35,594 nt of DNA from Deltaproteobacteria bacterium (lineage in GTDB: Bacteria > Myxococcota > JADLHZ01): the NCBI GenBank assembly GCA_020848545.1, contig JADLHZ010000041.1:1-35594 (forward strand). Reading direction: 5' to 3'. The position numbers were made by a program, and so were the translations under genes. Shown in pieces: positions 23,808 to 32,564 of the stretch (its first letter is position 1; each line of letters starts with the position of its first letter). The notes under the pieces are model-generated. The model saw only the letters and a program-made list of their open reading frames with translations. It was not told the DNA's origin and searched no databases.

Positions 23808-24422
23808 TCAGTCGTAGCGCTTGTCTTTGATGCGCTTCCGAATGGCGCGGAAGATGTCCGGAACGCTGTCCCGGTTGGCCTTGTTGACGAGCCACGTCGG
23901 GATCTGACCGGCCGGGTCCGTGTACAGGTAATAGGTCGCGGTCGTCTGCTTGCCGTCTTCGGAGACCTCGAGCAGCCAGTAGCCCTTGTTCACTTCCAGG
24001 CGCACGGTGTTGCTGCGCGGAGCGGGGCCGCGGTCGTTCGCCGGCTCCCACGAGACCTTGTAGAAGCCGGCCAGCGGGTCCAGGTTCGATTGGTCGGTCA
24101 TCCGCAGCGTGTAGTCGCGGTTCGTGACCACCGGCGGCGCGATGTACGAGTAGAAGAACGTGGTCTTGCCTTCCTTGGCGACGACCTTCGACTCACGCGT
24201 GTACGGCATGAAGTCTTTGTAGTTATCGAGGTCCGAGATCACCTTGTAGACGCGCGCCGGTGACGCGTCGATGAGCCCCATCGCCTGCACTTCGCGGATG
24301 TCGCTGCCGGCCTTGATGCGGGTGAAGACCTTGATGCCGTCGTTCGTTTCGTTGGCGAGCTCCCAGCCGCCCGCGGTCGTGGTCAGCACCTTGGCTAAGA
24401 GAATGATGGTGAGAGTACGCAC
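23808..24422 (-). CDS. Secreted START/SRPBCC-like lipid-binding protein
   Basis: 204 residues. A GTG start at 24422 is preceded by GGAGG at ideal spacing; a TTG further upstream at 24461 is the end of the open frame but lacks such a site. The N-terminus (MRTLTIILLAKVLTTTAGG) is signal-like. The body has the START pattern: WELANETNDGIKVFTR, a 'DASPARVYKVISDLDNYKDFMP' helix-strand segment, TNRDYTLR, and the amphipathic C-terminal helix FRAIRKRIKDKRY. START domains carry lipids, in eukaryotes often sterols. Being exported and encoded about 2 kb from the cyclase makes a sterol-binding role plausible but unproven. Divergent from the M23 lipoprotein gene. Confidence 0.75.
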   Translation of the reverse strand: MRTLTIILLAKVLTTTAGGWELANETNDGIKVFTRIKAGSDIREVQAMGLIDASPARVYKVISDLDNYKDFMPYTRESKVVAKEGKTTFFYSYIAPPVVTNRDYTLRMTDQSNLDPLAGFYKVSWEPANDRGPAPRSNTVRLEVNKGYWLLEVSEDGKQTTATYYLYTDPAGQIPTWLVNKANRDSVPDIFRAIRKRIKDKRYD

Positions 24423-24592
24423 GATAAACCTCCAAAAACCTTCACTAATCGTTCTCGGCAATTCCCTGGGGCCGTTGTGCGTTCTTTACCGACATCCCGG
24501 TGCGGGAAACGCGAGGGTTGCCGACCGAGCCACGAGTATGGCAATGCGGCCCGTCGATCGGATGATTATCCTTTCGTTAAGGAGTCCCGAGG

Positions 24593-25750
24593 TTGCTCGC
24601 GAACGGACGTCATATGGCTTGGATGGGGCTGCTCGCGCTGTGTATCGGCGCCTGCGCCACGGCGCCTGTTGCGCCACCCAAGCCCGCGCCGCGCCCAGGC
24701 GTCATCGCGCATCGCCCTGTGATTCTTAGGGATTCTCGTCAGACGCTGCTCGCGGATACGGTGCTCGTGGCGAAGCCGGTGGTCGAGCCGAAGGAAGAAC
24801 CCAGGCCGGCGCCCGCGCCTGAGCCACAGCTCATCGACGCCAAGCTCGAGACGCTTTCCCTCTGCGAGAGCACCGAATCGAACCCGGACGGTGGCCGCTG
24901 CCTGTGGGTCGAGCCGAAGGCGCCTCAGCCGGGCGACATGGTGATGTTCGAGACCGACGCCAGCTCTTGGATCGGCGCGGCGACCTTGAGCGCCTTCGGC
25001 CGGGACGTGCGTATGTTTCGGGTGGGCGACCGCTGGCGCGGGTTCGTTGCCGTGCCGTTCAACACCGAGCCGAGCGCGTTTCAGACCCGGCTCACGCTGA
25101 CCAGCAACGGTGATCCCGACAGCCGCAGCTACCGTTGCCTCGACGCCCTGGTGTCCGAGCGGGCGTTCGGCGTCGGCGGGCAGCTGAAGGTCGCGCGCAA
25201 GTTCACCAAGCGCGCGGCGGCCGTCGCGGCCCAACACGGCAGGACCTCTGAGGGCAATGCGAGTTGGGTCGACGCGCTCGAAGTGCCCACGTTCTCACCC
25301 CAGCTCTTCGTCTGGCCACGCCCGGGCGAAGTCACCAGCCGCTTCGGCCTGTCGCGCTCGTACAACAAGAAGTTCTCGACGCGGCACATGGGCGTCGACA
25401 TCGAAGGCACGGTCGGCGATCGCGTCTTCGCCACGCAAGCCGGTGTCGTTCGCTACTCGGGCAAGGAGCGCTCGACCGGCCACACCGTGGTCATCGATCA
25501 CGGCGGCGGCATCCTGAGCATCTACATGCACCTGAGCCAGCGCCTGAAGCACGTCGGCGACAAAGTGATGCAGGGCGAGCTCGTCGCGTACGTCGGCCGC
25601 ACCGGCCGCGTCACCGGACCGCACTTGCACTTTGCGATGACGGTGCACGGACGCTTCGTCGACCCGGAGCAGGTCCTGTCGCATCCATTATATGCGACCG
25701 CGCCGGGCTTACCCTGTCGCGTGGAACCGTCTTCGCACTCTGTTCGTTAG
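24593..25750 (+). CDS. M23-family metallopeptidase lipoprotein
   Basis: 385 residues. A short signal ends in IGAC with lipid-modifiable Cys21. Then follow a Pro-rich linker (25-80), a beta-rich domain with paired cysteines (90-190), and the LytM/M23 domain from about 240. Zinc ligands are H265-x-x-x-D269 (HMGVD) and H346 in GPHLHF, with H313 and H344 as catalytic histidines. Such enzymes cut peptidoglycan cross-links or act in envelope remodelling with partner amidases. The TTG start at 24593 follows AAGGAG by eight bases; ATG 24614 inside the signal is the alternative. Its stop overlaps the convergent DUF507 gene by four bases. Confidence 0.85.
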   Translation: MLANGRHMAWMGLLALCIGACATAPVAPPKPAPRPGVIAHRPVILRDSRQTLLADTVLVAKPVVEPKEEPRPAPAPEPQLIDAKLETLSLCESTESNPDGGRCLWVEPKAPQPGDMVMFETDASSWIGAATLSAFGRDVRMFRVGDRWRGFVAVPFNTEPSAFQTRLTLTSNGDPDSRSYRCLDALVSERAFGVGGQLKVARKFTKRAAAVAAQHGRTSEGNASWVDALEVPTFSPQLFVWPRPGEVTSRFGLSRSYNKKFSTRHMGVDIEGTVGDRVFATQAGVVRYSGKERSTGHTVVIDHGGGILSIYMHLSQRLKHVGDKVMQGELVAYVGRTGRVTGPHLHFAMTVHGRFVDPEQVLSHPLYATAPGLPCRVEPSSHSVR

Positions 25751-26268
25751 CGTTCGAAGCCTTTGAGCGTTCGGAGCTGCTTGATCGTCTTCTGATACTC
25801 GATGTCCCACTCCGGCGTGCCTTCGCGCAGGTTGCGCAAACGGCCGCGCGCTTCGCGATCGAGCTCTTCGTCGACGCCTGAGTACTTGCCGAGAACATCG
25901 CGCGTCTTTCGGCGAATGTCGTGGTCCTCGGCGAAGACCTCGCTGATGTGCTTGCTGTTGAACAGCGACTCGACGACCTTGTCCAAGATGAAGTCGAGCG
26001 TCTCGTCGCCGATCTTGATCTTGCGCTGCTCGGCGAGCGCGCGCTTGACCAGGCCGTACTTCTCTTGCGGCAGCTTGCGCCGGTCCATCTCGTCGCGGGC
26101 GTCGTTGACCAGCTTCTCTTCGACGTTCAAATAGTCGACGAGGACGCCGGCGACATCGAGCTCCGCTTCGTCGCGGTGGCCGTCTTCGATGTCGATCAAG
26201 CTCTCCGCGAGCAGGCCGCGGACGATATCTTTGGAGATCTTCGGGACCAACCGGCGGTAAAGACGCAT
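25747..26268 (-). CDS. DUF507 family protein, tandem or fused form
   Basis: 173 residues. The opening MRLYRRLVPKISKDIVRGLL with the following IDIEDGHRDEAELDVAGVL is the DUF507 signature. The second half (LVKRALAEQRKIKIGDETLDFILDKVVESLF) looks like a second DUF507-type unit, so this is probably the fused form of a pair that is often encoded by two adjacent genes in Deltaproteobacteria. The family is of unknown function, cytoplasmic and highly charged. Single gene, tail-to-tail with the M23 gene. Confidence 0.82.
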   Translation of the reverse strand: MRLYRRLVPKISKDIVRGLLAESLIDIEDGHRDEAELDVAGVLVDYLNVEEKLVNDARDEMDRRKLPQEKYGLVKRALAEQRKIKIGDETLDFILDKVVESLFNSKHISEVFAEDHDIRRKTRDVLGKYSGVDEELDREARGRLRNLREGTPEWDIEYQKTIKQLRTLKGFER

Positions 26269-26353
26269 CGTGCCGCGCTATTATTGACCGCCGGGGACGG
26301 TGTCAATTGCCGGCCATGCAAAATCGTCGCCGAGGCAGAAGAAACTTTGCCGA

Positions 26354-27685
26354 TCAGATCTCGGCGCCGCCCCACTCGACGACCGTGAAGCCTTTGCGCG
26401 CGAGCTGCGGCAACGCCGGGGCGCCGACCGGGCGGATCTCGGCCACGCCTTGCACGAGGATGAACAGGCGGTTCACGGTGTCCGGGGTCGGCGTGACGGT
26501 CATCTTCGCGTAGCGCTCGTACTCGGACGGCTCCATCACTTGAATCATGCAGTACGGGTGCGCTTCGACGCGGCCGAGCCAGTAGCTGACGAAGTCGGTG
26601 GTCTCGGCGTCGTTGAATGCGTGCGCCTTCGCCAGATTTTCGAGGAACGCTTGGCCCTCGCTGCCCTTGATGCAGTGGGCCTTCTGCAGCTCGATCGCCA
26701 TCGGCTTCGTCGGATCGGCTTCCCAGAAGAGGTAGCTGTAATTGCGCGCGCTGCGCGGATCGTAGAGCTTGCCGTCGGTCTCGGCGATGAAGCGCCAGGT
26801 GTCTTTGCCTTCGCAGGGTTTTGGGTACTGCGCGGTGAACTTGCCTTCGACCTCGACCTTCACTTCGATGCTGGTCCGCTGCTCGGGATAGAAGTAGACG
26901 ACCGGCTTCTCGAGGCCGCCCGGGCCGCCGATGAAGTTGCCGCGCTCGTCGACCGTATCGACTTTGCAGCCCTTGCAGATGATCGCCATCTTGACCGTCT
27001 CGTCGCCGGGTTGGCGCGGCAGGGCGGCGAGGTACATCACCGGATCATCCGGATCGTCGGTCTCGAGCGCGAGCACCGAGGTCTCGAAGTCGAGGTTGAC
27101 GTTGCCGAGCTTCTTGAAGGCGTCTTGCTTGTCGACGACGGCGCCGTTGTTGACGATGTCGCGGAGCGAGCGCTGCTCCATCTTGCCCCAGCGGAAGCTG
27201 TAGCGGCCTTGCAGCTCGTAGTTGAAGACGCCGCCGGCGGTGCTGCTGACCACGAGCGACTCGAGGCCCCCGTTGTTGCCGCCCCCCGCGCCGTGCGGCG
27301 TGAGCGTGATGCTCTTCTGATCCTGGCTGAGCTCGACCGACTCGAAGCGCGCGACGAAGCCCTTGCTCGCGCCGTTGCGATTGTTCGAGTAGATGTCGTT
27401 TTGCAACTTGCTGAACACCGAGCCGAGCTCTTTGTTCGAAGACTGGCGCGGGCTCGAGAGCAGCGGCGAGCCGGTCAAGAGATCGACGAGCTCCTTCAAG
27501 ATCGGCGACGCGCCCGGCTGCTGCGCGAGCTTCGTCAGCACGGCGACGTTGCCGCTGTTGGCGAGCGACGCGATGACGTTGGCGACGTCGCTGGTGCTCG
27601 CGCGATCGAGCACGTTCTTCAGGCCCGGCGCGTCGGCCTTGATCGTCTGCGGGGTGGCGTTCAGTCCGTTGATGTTGGTCGGCAT
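26354..27685 (-). CDS. Conserved protein with a 'KPVVYFYPE' domain
   Basis: 443 residues from ATG 27685, which follows GAGGGAGAG. No signal peptide. The N-terminal 150 residues are helical with Asn/Gly-rich linkers (GAGGGNNGG). The C-terminal domain from about 260 carries the motif EKPVVYFYPEQRT, then a beta-rich region (YPKPCEGKDTWRF), NYSYLFWEAD and FVSYWLGRVEAHPYCMIQVM. I recognise this last part as a domain found in uncharacterised bacterial proteins, but know no function. Its start lies one base after the stop of the upstream small gene, so they are coupled. Confidence 0.65.
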   Translation of the reverse strand: MPTNINGLNATPQTIKADAPGLKNVLDRASTSDVANVIASLANSGNVAVLTKLAQQPGASPILKELVDLLTGSPLLSSPRQSSNKELGSVFSKLQNDIYSNNRNGASKGFVARFESVELSQDQKSITLTPHGAGGGNNGGLESLVVSSTAGGVFNYELQGRYSFRWGKMEQRSLRDIVNNGAVVDKQDAFKKLGNVNLDFETSVLALETDDPDDPVMYLAALPRQPGDETVKMAIICKGCKVDTVDERGNFIGGPGGLEKPVVYFYPEQRTSIEVKVEVEGKFTAQYPKPCEGKDTWRFIAETDGKLYDPRSARNYSYLFWEADPTKPMAIELQKAHCIKGSEGQAFLENLAKAHAFNDAETTDFVSYWLGRVEAHPYCMIQVMEPSEYERYAKMTVTPTPDTVNRLFILVQGVAEIRPVGAPALPQLARKGFTVVEWGGAEI

Positions 27686-27686
27686 C

Positions 27687-28133
27687 TTACTCTCCCTCTT
27701 TCTTCGCTGTGGCAAAGCGCGCCCATGGCATCGCTTTGATGGATCCTTCTGGTGGCTTCTCGTTCGTCTTCACGGGCTTCGTGCCGAAGATCGCGCGGCT
27801 CGCGTTGCGCGCGCGGCGGCTCTGGCGGCGTTGCTGATCGTCGATGGCGATGTTTTGCACGCCGCGGACGAGCGCGTTTGGCAGCGCGTCGTCGTCGCTC
27901 AAGAGATCGGCGAGCGCCTGCAATAGCTTGCCTGGGTCGGTCTCGTGGATGCCGTTCTTTTCGAGCAGATCGTTCGTCATGCGCTCGGCTTCCGGCGTGA
28001 TCTCGCTCTGCCTGCCCGCGAGGATCATCGAGAGCGTGATGCTGGCGACCAAGCGTTGGCGCTCGTCGCTCGTCACGTTCGCGGCCAGGCACTTCAGTGC
28101 GTTCGAGGTCGTGTGTGTGTCGATGTCCTGCAC
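27687..28133 (-). CDS. Small hypothetical protein
   Basis: 148 residues from GTG 28133, which follows GGAGGG at good spacing. Mostly helical and charged, with an SDERQRLVASITLSMILAG segment and a basic, disordered-looking C-terminus (RRQSRRARNASRAIFG ... KKEGE). No family recognised. Coupled to the 'KPVVYFYPE' gene downstream, so the two probably act together. Confidence 0.6.
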   Translation of the reverse strand: MQDIDTHTTSNALKCLAANVTSDERQRLVASITLSMILAGRQSEITPEAERMTNDLLEKNGIHETDPGKLLQALADLLSDDDALPNALVRGVQNIAIDDQQRRQSRRARNASRAIFGTKPVKTNEKPPEGSIKAMPWARFATAKKEGE

Positions 28134-28228
28134 GGCGCCCTCCGATCTGGGTATCGCCGCCTGCTCGATCGGGGATGCGGAACACGAGTCATTTTAGCGC
28201 CGGAGCGCACGACAATTTTCCGCTTGTC

Positions 28229-30175
28229 TCAGTTGTCGCTCGGCTCGCTCAGGTCCGTCTGCAACTTCTCCCACTGGTCTTGCGCTTTGGTCGGCGCGGG
28301 CGCGGCGCTTTCTGCGAGCACGTGCCGTTGCGCTTCGACGAGCACCTTCTCGGGCACACCGGCGATGTCCTTGAACGCCTCCGGCGCCGCCGCGGCGAAT
28401 GCCTTCAAGCTGCCGAAGCGACGGAGGATCGCTTTTTTCCGCTTCGGCCCGAGCCCGGGCACGCCGTCGAGCGCGCTCTCGAGGCCGCGGTTCTTGCGCA
28501 GCTTCCTATGAAAGGTGATCGCGAAGCGGTGCGCCTCGTCGCGCAGATGGGTGAGCAAGAGCAGCTCGCTCGCGTAGGGCTTCAGCACGATCGGGTTCTT
28601 TTGGCCCGGCAGGAACACGCGCTCGGGCGACCGTTCGGGGTTCTTGTCTTCGACGGCGTCCGCGCCTTGAAAGCCCTGATCGTCGCCGAGCACGCGGCTC
28701 TTGGCGATCGAGCAAAGGTCGACGCCTTCGACGCCGAGGTCGGTGAACACCGCGCGCGCGACGTTGAGCTGACCGATGCCGCCGTCGATGACGATGAGGC
28801 TCGGCAGCTCACCTTCTTCGAGCCCGCGCTTCAGGCGTCGCGTCAGCGTCTCCTGCAGCGAGCGAAAGTCGTCTTGACCCTCGGCCGCGCGCATCTTGTA
28901 GAGGCGGTACTCGCTCTTGGCCGGGACGCCGTTCTCGAAGACGACCTGCGACGCGACGATCTCGGTGCCTTGGGTGTTCGAGATGTCGTAGCACTCGATG
29001 CGCTCGGGAAAGTTCGTGAGGCGCAATGATCTCTGCAAGCGTTCGAGCGTCTCTTGCGCCGCTTCGTCGGTCTCGACGCGCGTGCGCAGGCGGTGCGCGG
29101 CGTTGTTGTCGGCGAGCGTCACGAGCTTCTTCTTTGCGCCGCGCTCCGGGACGAGCACGTCCACGGCGGCCCCGCGGCGCTCGCGCAGCCACTCTTCGAA
29201 GGCGGCGCGGCCCTCGATCTCGAAGGGGAGCAGGACTTCGCGCGGTATCTGGCGAGGCTGTGCCGTGATCTTGTCGTAGTAGCTCCGCAGCGCGTCTTCG
29301 AGCAGCTCCTTGGTCGGCAGCTCGTTGTCGTCGAGGTCAAACGTGCGCCCGCCGCGTAATTTGCCTTCTCGCACGGTGAGCAGCTGGATGACCGCGCGCT
29401 GGCCCTCGCGCGCCACGCCGAAGACGTCGCGGTCTTCCAGGTCGGCCGACATCACGCGTTGCTTCTGCAACGACTCTTCGATGGCGAAGATCTGATCGCG
29501 CACCTGCGCCGCGCGTTCGTAATCCTCGCCGCTCGCCGCTTGCAGCATGCGCATCTTCAAGCGCGTGAGGAGGTCGCTCTCTTTGCCTTCGAGGAACGCG
29601 ATCGCGTCCTGCACGCTTTGCTTGTAGGCGAGCTCGTCGATCGTGAGCACGCACGGCGCCGGGCAGCGCTTGATCTCGTACTGGAGACACGGGCGCTTTC
29701 GGTTCTTGAACACGGTGTCGCGGCAGGTGCGGAGCTGGAAGTGCCGGTTGATCAAACGCACGGTGCGGCGGATCGCCGTCGCCGAGTGATACGGCCCAAA
29801 GTAGCGCGCTTTGTCGCTGCGCATGCGCCGTGTGATCTCGACGCGCGGATACTTACTGTGCGGATCGACGCGCAGGCAGAGGTAGTGCTTATCGTCCTTC
29901 AGCTCGATGTTGTAGCGCGGTTGGTGCTGCTTGATGAGCTCGTTCTCGAGGAGCAGCGCCTCCTTTTCGTTGCCGGTCAAGAAGGGCTCGACGCTCACCG
30001 CTTCGTTCATCAAGAAGGGAATGTTGAAGCGATCATCGGCGCCGAAATAATTTCGCACGCGCGCGCGCAGGTTCTTCGCTTTGCCGACGTAGAGCACGGT
30101 GCCCTGCTGGTCGCGGAACATGTACACGCCCGGCTGCTGCGGCAGATCGCCGATTTGTTCCTGGAGCGAAGGCAC
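28229..30175 (-). CDS. uvrC: Excinuclease ABC subunit C (UvrC)
   Basis: 648 residues, full length. UvrC makes the two incisions in nucleotide excision repair with UvrA and UvrB. Order of domains: GIY-YIG nuclease (QQPGVYMF 14-20, LYVGKAKNLRARV 28-40), and four cysteines C151, C163, C171, C175 in the pattern of the iron-sulphur site. Then come the UVR motif (about 195-235, SGEDYERAAQVRDQI), the RNase H-like 5' nuclease (CYDISNTQGTE, IVIDGGIGQLNVA) and tandem helix-hairpin-helix motifs (VPGLGPKRKKAILRRFG). The start codon is GTG 30175; no clear ribosome binding site is seen. It follows the Ppx/GppA gene after nine bases. Confidence 0.97.
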   Translation of the reverse strand: MPSLQEQIGDLPQQPGVYMFRDQQGTVLYVGKAKNLRARVRNYFGADDRFNIPFLMNEAVSVEPFLTGNEKEALLLENELIKQHQPRYNIELKDDKHYLCLRVDPHSKYPRVEITRRMRSDKARYFGPYHSATAIRRTVRLINRHFQLRTCRDTVFKNRKRPCLQYEIKRCPAPCVLTIDELAYKQSVQDAIAFLEGKESDLLTRLKMRMLQAASGEDYERAAQVRDQIFAIEESLQKQRVMSADLEDRDVFGVAREGQRAVIQLLTVREGKLRGGRTFDLDDNELPTKELLEDALRSYYDKITAQPRQIPREVLLPFEIEGRAAFEEWLRERRGAAVDVLVPERGAKKKLVTLADNNAAHRLRTRVETDEAAQETLERLQRSLRLTNFPERIECYDISNTQGTEIVASQVVFENGVPAKSEYRLYKMRAAEGQDDFRSLQETLTRRLKRGLEEGELPSLIVIDGGIGQLNVARAVFTDLGVEGVDLCSIAKSRVLGDDQGFQGADAVEDKNPERSPERVFLPGQKNPIVLKPYASELLLLTHLRDEAHRFAITFHRKLRKNRGLESALDGVPGLGPKRKKAILRRFGSLKAFAAAAPEAFKDIAGVPEKVLVEAQRHVLAESAAPAPTKAQDQWEKLQTDLSEPSDN

Positions 30176-30184
30176 GGAGAGAGG

Positions 30185-31108
30185 TTAGCTGCCGGCGATC
30201 TTCTTGTGCAAGAGGCCCCAGTGCACGCCGCGGTTCGACACGAAGAGCTGGTCGGCGCCCAGGTGGATCATCGCCTCCAAGGCGATGGCGGCGCCGGCGA
30301 CGATCACATCGGCGCGCTTCGCCTCCATGCCCGGGAGGGCCTTTCGCGCGTCGAGCGTCATCTTCGCGAGGTCATCCGTCAGCTGCTCGAGATCGGCGAG
30401 ATCGAGCGCGCTCCCGTGCACTTTTTGCGGATCGTGGCTCGCGAGCTTTTGTTGCACGCTCGCCAGCGTGGTGATCGTTCCCGCGACGCCGACCAGAGAG
30501 AACTCGCCGGCGGCGACGGGAGCGCGAGAAAACGCGAGCCGAGCGTCGCCACGCAGCTCGGCGAGCATCTCTTTCGACAGCGGGTGGCGCTGCACGTGCT
30601 TCTCGGTGAGCCGCACTGCGCCGATGTTGAGCGACACGCGGTGCTCGGGCGTCTGAGCGCTGCCGATCGCGAGCTCGGTCGAGCCGCCGCCGATGTCGAG
30701 CATGACGATCTGCTTGGCCGCGCCGGCCGGCGGCGACGCCGTGACCGAGAGGAACGCGAGATCGGCCTCTTCGTCGCCCGTGATGATCGACAACGGGGCG
30801 CCCACCGCTTGGGCCATGATCATGAACGCGCGGCCATTCTTCGCGTCACGCGCGGCCGAGGTCGCGACCGCGCCGGCCCATTCGGCGCCGAGCTCCGTTG
30901 CCTTGTTCGCGGCTTCCGAGACGGCGAGCACGGTGCGCGCCATCGGATCTTTTTTCAGCGTGTGATCTTCGAGCGAGCCTTCGCCGAGGCGCGTGATCTC
31001 GGCCGACTCGAAGACCGGCGTGACGCTTCCGTCGGCAGCGACGTCAGCGATGATGAACTGAACGTTGTTGGTGCCGACGTCGAGGGCGGCGAGGCGTCGA
31101 GAGAGCAT
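30185..31108 (-). CDS. Ppx/GppA-family phosphatase
   Basis: 307 residues from ATG 31108 (MLSRRLAALDVGTNN). It is an actin-like ATPase-fold phosphatase of the Ppx/GppA family, which hydrolyses polyphosphate or pppGpp. Phosphate-1 motif DVGTNN, the TSAARDAKN loop, the second phosphate motif VMLDIGGGSTELAIG, and GVAGTITTLASV are all present. It has only the two core domains (about 300 residues), as in short Ppx-type proteins, without the HD-like C-terminal domain of E. coli Ppx. Which substrate it uses cannot be told. The frame extends upstream to 31213 but the family start is at 31108. First gene of a probable ppx-uvrC transcript. Confidence 0.88.
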   Translation of the reverse strand: MLSRRLAALDVGTNNVQFIIADVAADGSVTPVFESAEITRLGEGSLEDHTLKKDPMARTVLAVSEAANKATELGAEWAGAVATSAARDAKNGRAFMIMAQAVGAPLSIITGDEEADLAFLSVTASPPAGAAKQIVMLDIGGGSTELAIGSAQTPEHRVSLNIGAVRLTEKHVQRHPLSKEMLAELRGDARLAFSRAPVAAGEFSLVGVAGTITTLASVQQKLASHDPQKVHGSALDLADLEQLTDDLAKMTLDARKALPGMEAKRADVIVAGAAIALEAMIHLGADQLFVSNRGVHWGLLHKKIAGS

Positions 31109-31398
31109 CAGAAGGCGAGCGTATCGGAGGGGCCGGCCCAAGCCAGTGAGAGTAGAAAGACATTGGTTTAAGAGTTGTGTGCGGTTAAAACGTATAAATA
31201 CAAAGGCTTTCACGACTGCGCCAAGAGCGAAGCGAAAGCCCCGACGTGGAAGACGACTTGGAAACCCCCATGACGACGGATGACATCATCGTCCAGCCGG
31301 GGTTCGCGCCGATCCGCGAGCAGCCCGCCGACCGCTGAGCCTCCGTCGACTGCAACGGGCACCGGTGATAAGCCGGCCAGCGGACTGGCGGGTGACGA
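31109..31398. other. AT-richer gap between the Ppx gene and the first toxin-antitoxin pair
   Basis: About 290 bases. Bases 31161-31205 are markedly AT-richer than their surroundings and contain TATAAATA (31193-31200), with TTGTGT upstream at too short a spacing (12) for a standard promoter. A 30-codon frame from GTG 31246 to TGA 31338 is open but unsupported. The gap marks the change from core to accessory DNA. Confidence 0.4.
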
Positions 31399-31716
31399 TT
31401 GCAGAGCGCAACGTTCAAGAACGTTCAGGACGCTGTCGTTGATGGCAGGGTCTACGTGTCCGAGCACGCCTACGACGAGGCCGTGGCCGACCGCATCGAG
31501 ATCCTCGAGTTGTTCGGTCACCTGAGCACCGCCGACGTCATCGAAGACTACCCGCAGGATCCCCGGGGAGCGAGCTGCCTAGTGTTGTCCGTCGGGCCCA
31601 TCCATAGCGTCTGGGGCTACGACGACGGGGCCAAACAAGGTATACTGATCACTGTGTACCGGCCGGACCCCAGCAAGTGGTCCGAGGATTTCCGGGTGCG
31701 GAGGCCGAAGACGTGA
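31399..31716 (+). CDS. DUF4258-family protein, probable toxin of a type II system
   Basis: 105 residues. SEHAYDEAVADRIEILEL is the DUF4258 helix with its conserved His, followed by YPQDPRGASCLVL, HSVWGYDD and ILITVYRPDPSKW, the conserved strands of this RelE/BrnT-like fold. DUF4258 genes are often paired with YgiT/MqsA-type zinc-finger antitoxins, as here (the next gene overlaps by GTGA). The likely activity is mRNA cleavage, by family analogy only. TTG 31399 is the first usable start, right after an in-frame stop, and follows GGTGA. Confidence 0.72.
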   Translation: MQSATFKNVQDAVVDGRVYVSEHAYDEAVADRIEILELFGHLSTADVIEDYPQDPRGASCLVLSVGPIHSVWGYDDGAKQGILITVYRPDPSKWSEDFRVRRPKT

Positions 31717-31973
31717 ACGCCTTGAGCAAGTGTGTCAGATGCGGTTCGACGGATCTTGCCGAACGTACTGTCGAGCGGCTGGTTCGCGGAGGCCAAGACG
31801 TCGTCGTCTTCCGTGTGACCGCCGTCGTCTGCCACCACTGCGGCGAAAGGTACTTCAGCAAGGCCGCCATTGAGGCCTTCGAGGCTGCCCGTCACAAGCT
31901 CGAACGCCATGACCTCGACGGGTTTGAAACCGTTGGGCAACTGCTGCGTCCGGCCGCTGAAGCTGGGGCATGA
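31713..31973 (+). CDS. YgiT-type zinc-finger protein, probable antitoxin
   Basis: 86 residues. Two zinc-binding pairs (CVRCGSTDL near the N-terminus, CHHCGERYFS in the middle) frame a VVVFRVTAVV strand, the YgiT/MqsA N-terminal pattern. The C-terminal helix AAIEAFEAARHKLE may bind the toxin or DNA; no full HTH domain is visible. GTG 31713 overlaps the toxin stop, so translation is coupled. Toxin-first order is as in mqsRA. Confidence 0.75.
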   Translation: MNALSKCVRCGSTDLAERTVERLVRGGQDVVVFRVTAVVCHHCGERYFSKAAIEAFEAARHKLERHDLDGFETVGQLLRPAAEAGA

Positions 31974-32360
31974 ATGCTCAGCGTTTCCCCAGGATCGCGT
32001 TCGAACCGCAGATCGGCGAATAGCAGTCGGACCGCTGCGTACGGGAGTTTCTTCGCCATAGTCCTCTTGGTTGCCGTTTTCATGCTGTCTTCCAGCGCCG
32101 AAGCGGAACCTCGTACACGAAAAGTTGGTGTGTTCCACGTCGTGGCACGTACCGGTGTCGACCCCGGTGTCGTCGATGTGTTCGCCGTCGTCCTCCAAAG
32201 CGAAATCCGCGAACGTGGTTACGAGGTCATTGGTCGAGGCGACGTCGAGGCATTATTGGGGCTTGAGCGCACCCGGGAGGCACTGGGCTGCGAGCTCACT
32301 TCGTGCCTCACGGAGTTGGCCGGGAGCATGGGAGTCGACGAGATGATCACCCTTCTTTGA
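31974..32360 (+). pseudogene. Truncated CsgG-like/PEGA-type protein fragment
   Basis: 128 residues ending abruptly at TGA 32358-32360. After a hydrophobic segment (SFFAIVLLVAVFMLSSSAEA) it carries RKVGVFHVVA and a block VEALLGLERTREALGCE. That block corresponds to residues 57-75 of the PEGA protein at 7093-8169 (SDISAILGFERMKDSLGC). The rest of that protein (second half of the first domain, PEGA, helices) is missing and is not seen in another frame downstream. Start ATG 31974 directly abuts the antitoxin stop. A remnant is the best reading; a short functional secreted protein is not excluded. Confidence 0.5.
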
Positions 32361-32564
32361 CGCCACCGGTACGTTCACCACCACGTGTTGGCGACAGCGT
32401 ACTCGCGCATGGCACGATCGAGCAGCTTGACGTGGTAGCGCTTCAATCAGCGGGTCGGTGAGGGTCGCGGCCTACTCAATTGAGCACCGGATCTGGCGGA
32501 AAAGCGCTGGCGGTTGGCATGCGGCCGCTGGGCCTTCATCGCGCCGAAACCGATAACTCCGGGC

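Noticed and set aside
31246-31338. 30-residue frame ending ...IVQPGFAPIREQPADR
   Set aside because: Composition is protein-like, but no ribosome binding site, start context or recognised family supports it; possibly the end of a degraded gene.
32375-32446. Minus-strand 23-residue frame ending REYAVANTWW
   Set aside because: It looks like a protein C-terminus, but an in-frame stop lies directly upstream and no transposase or other family could be recognised.
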